A stretch of DNA of 64,000 nt, from NCBI GenBank assembly GCA_963834875.1, contig CAWIDG010000006.1, positions 1 through 64,000 of the forward strand. The letters are read 5' to 3'. The DNA comes from DATAGF01 sp963834875. GTDB taxonomy: Bacteria > Actinomycetota > Thermoleophilia > Miltoncostaeales > Miltoncostaeaceae. The position numbers and the translations under genes are program-made. Of the stretch, positions 34,397 through 41,788 are shown one piece after another (positions within the stretch are counted from its first letter, which is position 1; every line of letters begins with the position of its first letter). The notes beneath the pieces are model-generated. The model did no database searches. It saw only the letters and a list, made by a program, of their open reading frames with translations, and had not been told where the DNA came from.

Positions 34397-36586
34397 TCAC
34401 CGGCGAACCGGGACCCCGCCTGCTCGGCGAGGAACGCGGTGATCGCGCTCGCCACGGCGCGGGGGTCGTCCGCGAAGGGCCAGTGGCCGCTTCGCTCGAG
34501 CACGTGGACCTCGGCGCTCGGGAAGGCGTCGCGCTGGCGCTCGGCGTGCTCGACCGGCAGGTACGGGTCGTGCCGGCCCCAGAGCACCAGGGCGGGCCGG
34601 TCGAGCGGGCGCAGGGCGGCCGCGAGCCGCTCGCCGGCGGCGCCGACGTCGGGCACCGAGCGGTAGAGGTCCAGCACGGCCCGCCGCGTCCCGCGGTCGA
34701 AGTCGTCGTACATGCGGTCGACGAACGCGCGGGGCAGCCCGCGCGGGTTCCCGCGGCGAAGCAGCGCGCGGAAGCCGGGCCGGGTGGTGGTCGCCATGAA
34801 CAGCTCGCCCGCGACGCGGGGTCCGCCAGAGGCGCGCGAGCGCGTGCCAGCGGTAGCCGGGCAGGGCGCCGGTGCCGATGAGCACGGCGCTGGCGAACCG
34901 CTCCGGGTCGCCGGCCGCCCAGCGCAGGCCCCAGGGGCCGCCGAAGTCGTGGGCGACCAGGTGGACCCGCTCGATGCCCAGGGCGTCGAGGGCGCGGCCC
35001 ACGAAGGCGCCGTGCGCGTCGACGGACTGGGCGAAGCCGTCGGGCGCCTGGGCGCGGCCGAAACCCGGCGCGTCCCACGCCACGGCGCGCGCGCGCCGGC
35101 CGACGGCGGCGAGCAGCGGCTCCCAGTCGGCGCCCGAGCCCGGGTTGCCGTGGAGGAAGACCACGGCCTCCCGCGCGTCCGGCGGCCCGGCCTCGCGCAG
35201 CGGCGTGCGGACGCCGCCGACGCGCAGCTCGCTCCTGCGGACGCCCTCGACCTCCTCGCGCCACGCCGTGGCGCGCGGCCCGCGCAGTACGCGCCGGGCG
35301 ATCGCCGGGCGCAGGAGGGCCGGCGGCGGCTCGCGCATGCCGACCACCGCGATGAACGCCCCGGCGACGACAGGGTCGGCCTCCGCGGTCGCCTGGAGGC
35401 GGCGCAGGTACGCGTTCAGGATCCGCACCCGCAGGGGGCGGCGCGCCTCGACGACCGGCAGGGCGAGGTCCGCCCCGGTCGACAGGGTCCACGCGTGGTC
35501 GATCGGCGCGGCGGCCGCGGCGAAGAAGCGCCGGGCGAGGTCGCCCTGGCCGGCCCGCAGGCACTCGCCCAGGGCGACCGCCTGGGCCGCGGCCACCGTC
35601 ATGCCCTGCCCGTAGGTCGGGTTGAAGGAGCAGAGCGCGTCGCCGCACACCAAGAGTCCCTCGGGAAAGCGGCGCAGACGCTCGTAGCGGCGGCGCAGGC
35701 TGACAGGGAAGGCGTGGGTCGCGACCTCGTCGAGGGGCTCGGCCGCCCTGATCGCGTCCAGCACCTCGGGCGGGGCGACCGTCGCGGCGAAGGCGGCGTG
35801 CCCGTCGGGGTCGCCGGGCGGGCGGTGCTCGGGCCCGTAGCCGCCGAGCGAGAGGATCCAGCGCTCGCCCTCCTGGGCGAACAGGAACATGACCCGGGGC
35901 CGATCGGGGACGGCGCCGACGAGCACCATCTTGTCGCCGCCGAGGGCGTCCTCCGGCAGGCGCAGATGGCGGCTCGCGTAGGTCACGCCGACGGGGAGCC
36001 GCTCCTCGGGAGGCCGCGGGTAACCGAGGCCCTCGAGCCACGCGGGCACGCGGGCGTCGCGGCCCGTGGCGGCGACCACGAGGTCGGCCGGCACCGTCTC
36101 CTCGGCGCTGCCGTCGGCGCGGCGCAGGATGCGCACGCCGGTGACGCGCCCGCCGTCGCGGCTGGCCGTCAGGCCCAGCACATCGCAGCGCGGGATCACC
36201 TCGAGGGCGGGCAGCGCGCGCACGCGGCGGCGCACGTGTCCCTCGATGAACGGACGGCTGGCGAAGATCGAGCTCGCCCCCGTCGACGCGCGGGCAAGCT
36301 CGTGGCCGCCAACGATGAAGCGCATCTCCTCCAGCGCCGCCCCGGTGGGTGCCCCGGCCTCGATCACCTCGGCGCTGAAGCCGGGAAGCAGCCGGTCGAG
36401 GTGGATCCGTCCCTGCGGGAGCAGGGCGTGGGCGTGGCGTCCCTGCGGCACCGCCCTCCGATCCTGCGGGCCCGCAGGCAGGTCGTCCCGATCCACCACC
36501 GTCACGCGCTCATACGCGTCCGAGAGCGACCGGGCCGCGAGCAGCCCCGCGACGCTGGCGCCGATCACCACCGCGTGCTCTCCCAT
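34397..36586 (-). CDS. FAD-dependent monooxygenase fused to an alpha/beta hydrolase
   Basis: About 725 residues in one reading frame down to about 34825. Residues 1-440: EHAVVIGASVAGLLAARSL (FAD Rossmann), LVVAATGRDARVPAWLEGL and LLVCGDALCSFNPTYGQGM (the G-D motif). Then a linker and an alpha/beta hydrolase: EAVVFLHGNPGSGADWEPL (oxyanion H-G), VHLVAHDFGGPWGLRWA (nucleophile elbow A-H-D-F-G-G, so an Asp nucleophile as in epoxide hydrolases and haloalkane dehalogenases). After a shift near 34815 it continues ALVLWGRHDPYLPVEHAE and VLERSGHWPFADDP (catalytic acid and His). Start ATG 36586 has GGAG at a good distance. Its end meets the SpeD-like gene; an extra G near 34400 would restore the stop. 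Confidence 0.8.
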   Translation of the reverse strand: MGEHAVVIGASVAGLLAARSLSDAYERVTVVDRDDLPAGPQDRRAVPQGRHAHALLPQGRIHLDRLLPGFSAEVIEAGAPTGAALEEMRFIVGGHELARASTGASSIFASRPFIEGHVRRRVRALPALEVIPRCDVLGLTASRDGGRVTGVRILRRADGSAEETVPADLVVAATGRDARVPAWLEGLGYPRPPEERLPVGVTYASRHLRLPEDALGGDKMVLVGAVPDRPRVMFLFAQEGERWILSLGGYGPEHRPPGDPDGHAAFAATVAPPEVLDAIRAAEPLDEVATHAFPVSLRRRYERLRRFPEGLLVCGDALCSFNPTYGQGMTVAAAQAVALGECLRAGQGDLARRFFAAAAAPIDHAWTLSTGADLALPVVEARRPLRVRILNAYLRRLQATAEADPVVAGAFIAVVGMREPPPALLRPAIARRVLRGPRATAWREEVEGVRRSELRVGGVRTPLREAGPPDAREAVVFLHGNPGSGADWEPLLAAVGRRARAVAWDAPGFGRAQAPDGFAQSVDAHGAFVGRALDALGIERVHLVAHDFGGPWGLRWAAGDPERFASAVLIGTGALPGYRWHALARLWRTPRRGRAVHGDHHPARLPRAASPREPARAAPRVRRPHVRRLRPRDAAGRAGPLPLGARRRRRRRAARGRPAPARPARPGALGPARPVPAGRARRAPARRLPERRGPRARAKRPLALRGRPPRRGERDHRVPRRAGGVPVRR

Positions 36587-36609
36587 GCGTCCCATCTCCG
36601 CCGCCTCCT

Positions 36610-36633
36610 GATCCGGGGTCGCGACCCAGGATC
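36610..36633. promoter_or_regulatory. 24-bp near-perfect palindrome before the monooxygenase gene
   Basis: GATCCG then GGGTCGCGACCC then AGGATC: arms match at 11 of 12 positions. It lies 24 bases upstream of the monooxygenase-hydrolase start and 53 bases after the regulator's stop. Most likely an operator; a terminator is less likely because no T-run follows. Confidence 0.5.
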
Positions 36634-36685
36634 GGGCGGCCGGCTGACGAGGCGCCAGGCGAGTTCCTGCCGAATCCCTGCCGAG

Positions 36686-38821
36686 TCAGCGCGGCGGAGG
36701 GCCGTAGAGCTCCCGCTGCCAGAGCCAGTCCACGACCCGCTCCACGCCTCGCGTGAGGTGGCCGCGGTAGGTGCTGAAGGGGAGCCCGAGCAGGTCGGCG
36801 GCGGCCTCCTGGGTGGGCGCCGGCCGCAGGTAGGTGCGGTCGAGGGCGCGCACGAGCTTCTCGTCGCGCGGGTCCGCGCGGAGGGCGCCGACCGCCTGCT
36901 CGAGCAGGTCGCGCAGGGCCTCCGGGGGCGGGCGGTCCCCGCATGCGTCGCGGACGACGCGCGCGCGGAGGAGCGGATTGGCCGCCAGGGCCTGCGGCCG
37001 GTGCAGGTCGCGCAGCCCGCGCCGGACGGCGTCGGCGAACTCCGGCTGCGACAGCGCGACCTCGGGCGCCGCCTCAGGCGTCTCGGCGGGCGCCGCCGGC
37101 TCGGCCCCCAGCTCGCGCTCGTTCATCCGCTCGAGCCAGGCCAGCGCGTCCTCCCGGCGCCAGTCGCGCGCGAAGACGCCGTGGCGCCGCCCGCCGACCT
37201 CGAAGTCGGCCGACGGCGCGCGCCCGAAGCCGATGTACGCCATCAGCGGCGCGAGCGCGTCGGGATCCGCGGAGGCGATGTAGTACCAGGACAGCCGGGG
37301 CCGCATCAGCCACTCCTGGGTGGAGCGCATGGTCACGACGTTGAACGACCGCGACGGCGCCTGGTACGCGTCGCGGTCCATGTAGAAGCGGCCGCACAGG
37401 ACCTCGTCGCCGGGGCGCGGGGCGGCGTGCTGATGGGCGTGGGCCCAGGCCGCGGCCGCCCCGGGGTCCTGCGCGAGATCCTCCTCCGACGCCTCGTGCA
37501 GCGACACGTGGGCGAGGAAGCCGAGCGGCTCGGGCTCGCGCCCCCGGACGACGTCGAAGCCCCCGGGCTGGCGCCGGAGCCAGTGGGCCGCGATCGCCGC
37601 CGACTCGGCCCCCTCGTGGCGCTCGACCATGGCCACGACGGCCTCGGCGTCGCCGGGCCGCAGCGCGTCGGCGTACACCTCACCCAGGCTCTCCCACTCC
37701 CAGAACGCCGGCGCGGCCGGGTTCCCGCGGTGGAGGAACATCAGGTCGGCCAGCGCGCGCTGGTGCTCGCGGCCCTCGCAGGTGAGCAGCCGCTCGACGA
37801 CGTCGCGGCGCACGAGGGCGTGGACGCGCGTGTACGCGGCGCGGTCGCGCCAGCGCAGATCCGCGTCGATGGCCTCGCGGGCGAGGTCGTGCAGCACCAG
37901 CCCCCGGGGGCTCACCTCGACGAACGAGAGCCCGCGAAGCCAGGCGAACATCTCCTCGCCCTCGGCGTCGCCGATGGCCCCGCGGAGCAGGCCCTCGGTC
38001 GCGAAGCCGGCGTGGGCCGCGACCTCGAGCGCCAGCCGGTGCCGCGGGCTCGGCACCTCGGCGGCGAAGCAGGTCACCAGCCGCTCCACCACGTCGGGCA
38101 CGGCATCGAGGTCGAGCGGCGCGCCGCCCCCCGCGTCCCCGCGCTGGGACAGCACGTCGAGCAGCAGGGAGAGCGCCAGCGGGTGGCCGTGGGTGACCGC
38201 GATCGCCTCGTCGTGGAGGTCGTCGGCGACGCCGGCCGCGCGCATGAAGGCGCGCGCGTCGTCCGGGCCGAGGTTGCGCAGCGAGACCACCCGCAGCAGG
38301 TCGCGCCAGCCGGGATCGCGCCGCCACTCCTCCCCGGGCCGCGTCCGGCCGGCGATCACGGTGATCGCGCCGGCGGGCAGGGCGGGGATGAAATCCTCGC
38401 GCAGCCACTCCTCCAGGCCGCGCGCCCGCTCGAAGGTGTCGAGCAGCAGCAGGGGCCGCCGCCGGGCGGCCAGCGCGTCGGCCGCCGAGCCCTCCTCGTG
38501 CCCGAGGGCCTTGGCCAGCTCGGCGACGAACGCCGGAGGCACCGGGTCAACGGCGCGCAGATCGAGCCGCACCGGCTCGAGCCCCGCGTCGGCCGCGGCC
38601 TCCGCCATGGCGCCGAGCAGCGCCGTCTTGCCCACGCCGCCGGGACCATGGACCCACAGCACGCTGAAGGACTCCGGGGCGTCGAGCGCCGAGCGGAACA
38701 GCTCGAGCTCGGCCGCCCGCCCGACGAACGCGCGCCGCCGCGCGCCGCGCAGGCGATCGGCCACCGTCGCCGCCGGCGGCGGTCCGGACCGGCTCCGTGC
38801 GGTGATCTCGCCCACGACCAC
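36686..38821 (-). CDS. AAA/STAND-type ATPase regulator with C-terminal HTH
   Basis: 711 residues. Walker A HGPGGVGKTALLG at about 58-70, Walker B RRPLLLLDTFE at 121-131, sensor-like VIAGRTRPGEEW, and a winged-helix-like half (RHRLALEVAAHAGFATEG). The last 45 residues, TQEAAADLLGLPFSTYRGHL, form an HTH of the sigma-70 region 4 kind. So it is a signal-transduction ATPase that probably binds DNA. It ends 100 bases before the monooxygenase fusion and is on the same strand; the 24-bp palindrome in between is a good candidate target. Intact, no frameshift. Confidence 0.8.
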   Translation of the reverse strand: MVVGEITARSRSGPPPAATVADRLRGARRRAFVGRAAELELFRSALDAPESFSVLWVHGPGGVGKTALLGAMAEAAADAGLEPVRLDLRAVDPVPPAFVAELAKALGHEEGSAADALAARRRPLLLLDTFERARGLEEWLREDFIPALPAGAITVIAGRTRPGEEWRRDPGWRDLLRVVSLRNLGPDDARAFMRAAGVADDLHDEAIAVTHGHPLALSLLLDVLSQRGDAGGGAPLDLDAVPDVVERLVTCFAAEVPSPRHRLALEVAAHAGFATEGLLRGAIGDAEGEEMFAWLRGLSFVEVSPRGLVLHDLAREAIDADLRWRDRAAYTRVHALVRRDVVERLLTCEGREHQRALADLMFLHRGNPAAPAFWEWESLGEVYADALRPGDAEAVVAMVERHEGAESAAIAAHWLRRQPGGFDVVRGREPEPLGFLAHVSLHEASEEDLAQDPGAAAAWAHAHQHAAPRPGDEVLCGRFYMDRDAYQAPSRSFNVVTMRSTQEWLMRPRLSWYYIASADPDALAPLMAYIGFGRAPSADFEVGGRRHGVFARDWRREDALAWLERMNERELGAEPAAPAETPEAAPEVALSQPEFADAVRRGLRDLHRPQALAANPLLRARVVRDACGDRPPPEALRDLLEQAVGALRADPRDEKLVRALDRTYLRPAPTQEAAADLLGLPFSTYRGHLTRGVERVVDWLWQRELYGPPPR

Positions 38822-38884
38822 CCCCTCCTCCGGCCGAGCGTAGCCACCCGCCCGGAGGTGCGCCAGCCCGGCGCGACGGGCGCG

Positions 38885-39073
38885 TCAGGCGGCGACGACC
38901 TCGCCGACGCCCAGGCAGGGCGAGCAGGTGGTCGCGACGAGGACGGCGCCCTCGCCGTTGGCGGCCTGCTCGCGGGTCCAGATGCGCCGCTGGCCCCAGC
39001 ACATGGGACAGGGCGCCCACAGAAGGGCCCGGTCGTCGGTCACGGTGGTCCGTGCGGTGGCGTTGGGGGTCAC
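38885..39073 (-). CDS. small zinc-ribbon protein
   Basis: 62 residues from the GTG at 39073. Two C-x-x-C knuckles: WAPCPMCWGQRRIW and TTCSPCLGVGEV, the latter with the C-x-x-C-x-G-x-G pattern of DnaJ-type zinc fingers. No Shine-Dalgarno site; TATCAA lies 6 bases before the GTG and may be the -10 of a leaderless transcript. Function unknown. A second unrelated zinc-ribbon protein occurs at 43911. Confidence 0.65.
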   Translation of the reverse strand: MTPNATARTTVTDDRALLWAPCPMCWGQRRIWTREQAANGEGAVLVATTCSPCLGVGEVVAA

Positions 39074-39163
39074 GACAATTGATACGGAGGCGGGCGGGCC
39101 CCAGACCAGCCCCCGCTTCGTGAGAGGGTCGCCCCGGTCAACCGATCCGAAGGGGGTGGGGGC

Positions 39164-39733
39164 GTGAGGGCGACGACGAAGATGGCGGCGGCGCTGGTCC
39201 TCGGCGCCGTGGCGGCGTCGGCCGCGACGGCGCAGGGGGCGACGCCGGCGTCGTGGACGAAGCACTGCCGGTCACAGGGGGGCGTCGTGCAGGTCCGAAC
39301 GCCGGCGGCCGGCACCAACTCGCCGCCGCTGATCCGGCTGGCGGGGCCGGTGGCCTTCTGCCGCTTCACGAGCGCGCAGGACGGGTCCCGGATCTCCGTC
39401 AACCTCCGCACCCTCACGACGCGCAAGCCGAGCCTGGCCGCGCTGGCCTACCTGGAGCGGCCGAGCGCCGGCCGGATCCCGGGCAACGTGAACCCGGCCT
39501 CGATCTACTGCTCGCGCCTGGGCGGCTCGGACCAGTTCGGCGGGGAGAGCCTGGGCGGCGGCGGGTGGATCGTCGGGCGCTCCGCCAACACCGCGCTGGA
39601 AGCCTGCGTGTTCCCCGACGGCTCCATCATCGACTCGTTCGGGATCCTCTACCACTCCCAGGGCATCGTCCGCGGCGCCGACCTGACCACCCGCTTCGGC
39701 TACCGCCCGTCGCGCCTGCCGGACGTGTTCTAA
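39164..39733 (+). CDS. secreted DUF333-containing protein
   Basis: 189 residues. Signal peptide: positively charged start then AAALVLGAVAASAATAQG. After a middle region comes NPASIYCSRLGGSDQFGGES and EACVFPDGSIIDSF, matching DUF333 (N-P-A-S-x-Y-C ... C-V-F-P-D-G-S), a small Cys-linked domain found in putative haemolysins/secreted proteins. GTG 39164 follows GAAGGGGG. Cys residues: three or four, likely one disulphide. Confidence 0.75.
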   Translation: MRATTKMAAALVLGAVAASAATAQGATPASWTKHCRSQGGVVQVRTPAAGTNSPPLIRLAGPVAFCRFTSAQDGSRISVNLRTLTTRKPSLAALAYLERPSAGRIPGNVNPASIYCSRLGGSDQFGGESLGGGGWIVGRSANTALEACVFPDGSIIDSFGILYHSQGIVRGADLTTRFGYRPSRLPDVF

Positions 39734-39825
39734 ACCTCGCCCGTTCGCGGGGACCCCCCGCCGCTTCGATCGGCGGTGGGCGGGTACCTCCATGCCGAAG
39801 GCCACGAGCGATGGAGGTGAAGCCC

Positions 39826-40833
39826 ATGACCGCGATCAAAGAGGCGATCGTCGTCAACGTCCCGGTCCCGGTCGCGTACGGCCAGTGGACCCGCTTCGAG
39901 GAGTTCCCCCGCTTCATGGAGGGCGTGACGGAGGTCCGCCAGCTCGACGACAAGAGCCTCCACTGGGAGGCGGACGTCGCCGGGCGGCACGCCGCCTGGG
40001 ACGCCGAGATCATCGACCAGGAGCCGGACACGCGGATCGCCTGGCGCTCGACCGGCGGGACGCAGAACGACGGAGAGGTGCGCTTCGAGCCGGTCAACGA
40101 GGGGAGCACGCGCATCTCGGTGATCATGATCCACGAGGACGAGGGCATCGCCGAGCGGGCCGCGGACTCCGTGGGCCTGGCCGAGCGCAGGGTTCGGGGC
40201 GATCTGGAGCGCTTCAAGGAGCTGGTCGAGTCCGGCAACGGCGACCCGAGCGGCGGCTGGCGTGGCGAGATCCACGGCGGCGAGATCCGCAACGGCGACC
40301 CCGACCGCACGGGGCCCGAGTCGAGCGACGACGAGCCCGCCGGCTTGGGGCCGGAAGGCTACTCGGAGGCGACCCGGCTCCCGTCCCTCGGGCGCCTGCG
40401 CGGCATGGACGCCCGCACGACCGACGGCGAGAAGATCGGGACCGTCAAGGACGTGTACCTGGACGCCGAGGCGCGGTACGCGCGCTACCTCGCGGTCAAG
40501 ACGGGGTGGTTCGGCGGGACCCACGTCGTGCCGATCGACGACGTGACGTACGTCAACGGCGAGGACGACTCGTACGTCGTGGTGCCCTACGCGGCGGACC
40601 AGATCAAGAACGCGCCGACCTTCGGGGACGGCGACGAGCTCACCCCGGAGCGCGAGCGCGCGATCTACGACCACTACCAGCGGGTCGGCTACTGGGAGGA
40701 CACCCGCGACATCGTCCGGGCGCGGCAGACCGAGCCCGCGCCCACGCCGCAGATCGCCGAGGCCGAGGTGGCCGACGCGATCCGGCGGGGCGACGACCCG
40801 CGGCGGGTGCGCGTGAAGCGCTGGGGGGCCTGA
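39826..40833 (+). CDS. SRPBCC (cyclase/dehydrase) domain fused to a PRC-barrel domain
   Basis: 335 residues; ATG 39826 follows GGAGGTG. Residues 1-140: SRPBCC fold, IVVNVPVPVAYGQWTRFEEF then PRFMEGVTEVRQLDDKSLHW, a common actinobacterial type. A charged linker follows, then a PRC barrel from about 190: LGRLRGMDARTTDGEKIGT, VKDVYLDAEARYARYLAVK, GTHVVPIDDVTYVNGED, and a C-terminal PRC-linked tail (ERERAIYDHYQRVGYWED). PRC domains bind protein or RNA partners in stress-related proteins; SRPBCC domains bind hydrophobic ligands. The pairing in one chain is uncommon to my knowledge. Confidence 0.82.
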   Translation: MTAIKEAIVVNVPVPVAYGQWTRFEEFPRFMEGVTEVRQLDDKSLHWEADVAGRHAAWDAEIIDQEPDTRIAWRSTGGTQNDGEVRFEPVNEGSTRISVIMIHEDEGIAERAADSVGLAERRVRGDLERFKELVESGNGDPSGGWRGEIHGGEIRNGDPDRTGPESSDDEPAGLGPEGYSEATRLPSLGRLRGMDARTTDGEKIGTVKDVYLDAEARYARYLAVKTGWFGGTHVVPIDDVTYVNGEDDSYVVVPYAADQIKNAPTFGDGDELTPERERAIYDHYQRVGYWEDTRDIVRARQTEPAPTPQIAEAEVADAIRRGDDPRRVRVKRWGA

Positions 40834-40879
40834 CCCCACCGCTTCATCGCCGGCGGCGGCGGTGCGACACTGCGGCGCC

Positions 40880-41788
40880 ATGCGCCGCCGCCGCACGCTC
40901 TGGTCCATCGCCGCCCTCCTGCTCGCCGCCGCCGCCGTTGCATGCGGCGGCGGCGCCGGCGCGTCCGCCCCCGCGGTGGACGAGGGCCCCGACCGCTTCG
41001 ACGCCCGGCGCGCGTTCGCCGACCTGCGCGCCCAGGTGGCGCTGGGGCCGCGGCCCGCGGGGTCCGAGGCGTCCCGGCGGCTGGCCGCACGGCTACGGGC
41101 GCGCCTGCCGAGCGGCCGCTTCGAGGCCGTCCCGGGCGGGCTGCGGAACGTGGTCGGAACGCTGCCCGGCCGGGGCGCGCCGATCCTGGTGGGGGCGCAC
41201 TACGACACCAAGGACGTCCCCGGGTTCGTCGGCGCGAACGACGGCGCCTCGGGGACGGCGACCGCGCTCGAGCTGGCGCGGGTCCTCGGGGCGCGGCGGC
41301 CCGCGTGCGAGCGCGAGATCCGCTTCGTCATGTTCGACGGCGAGGAGAGCCCCCGCGGGGCCGCGCGGGCCGACTTCCTGACCGAGGGCCTGCGGGGCAG
41401 CCGGGCCTACGCCGCCGCCCACGCCGACGAGCTGGCGGCCGTCGTGGTCGTCAACTTCGTCGGCGACAGCGACCTCTCGATCCCCCGCGAGGCGGGCTCG
41501 GACGCGCGCCTGTGGCGGCTGCTGCGGGCGTCGGCGCGGCGGGTGGGGGCGGGCGAGGTCTTTCCGGCGTCGAGGCGGGGGCGCATCTACGACGACCACA
41601 CGCCGTTCACCGAGCGCGGGGTGCCGGCCATCGACCTGATCGACTTCGACTACCCGTACTTCCACCGGCCCAGCGACAGCCTCGACAAGGTCTCGGCGCG
41701 CAGCCTCGACCGCGTCGGCGAGAGCCTCGTCGAGATGCTGCGGAGGCTCGCCCGGGCGACGTGCCGCGAGCCGGCTACCGGCGCGTGA
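40880..41788 (+). CDS. M28-family zinc peptidase, lipoprotein
   Basis: 302 residues. Lipobox AAAAVACGGG after a charged start: a lipoprotein. M28 metal ligands: GAHYDTKD (His, Asp), GANDGASG, FDGEESPRG (catalytic Glu pair), VGDSDLSI and FDYPYFHRPSD (final His). Similar to glutaminyl cyclase-like M28 peptidases, so an aminopeptidase or cyclase outside the membrane. A G/C-rich inverted repeat covers the start codon (about 40848-40896: GGCGGCGGCGG against CCGCCGCCGC), which could lower translation. It converges with and overlaps the next gene by 14 bases. Confidence 0.85.
   Translation: MRRRRTLWSIAALLLAAAAVACGGGAGASAPAVDEGPDRFDARRAFADLRAQVALGPRPAGSEASRRLAARLRARLPSGRFEAVPGGLRNVVGTLPGRGAPILVGAHYDTKDVPGFVGANDGASGTATALELARVLGARRPACEREIRFVMFDGEESPRGAARADFLTEGLRGSRAYAAAHADELAAVVVVNFVGDSDLSIPREAGSDARLWRLLRASARRVGAGEVFPASRRGRIYDDHTPFTERGVPAIDLIDFDYPYFHRPSDSLDKVSARSLDRVGESLVEMLRRLARATCREPATGA

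Noticed and set aside
34712..39082. 1456-codon open frame on the + strand
   Set aside because: Antisense to the monooxygenase fusion and the ATPase regulator, which have clear domains; its text is low-complexity Arg/Gly/Ala. Shadow of high-GC codon bias.
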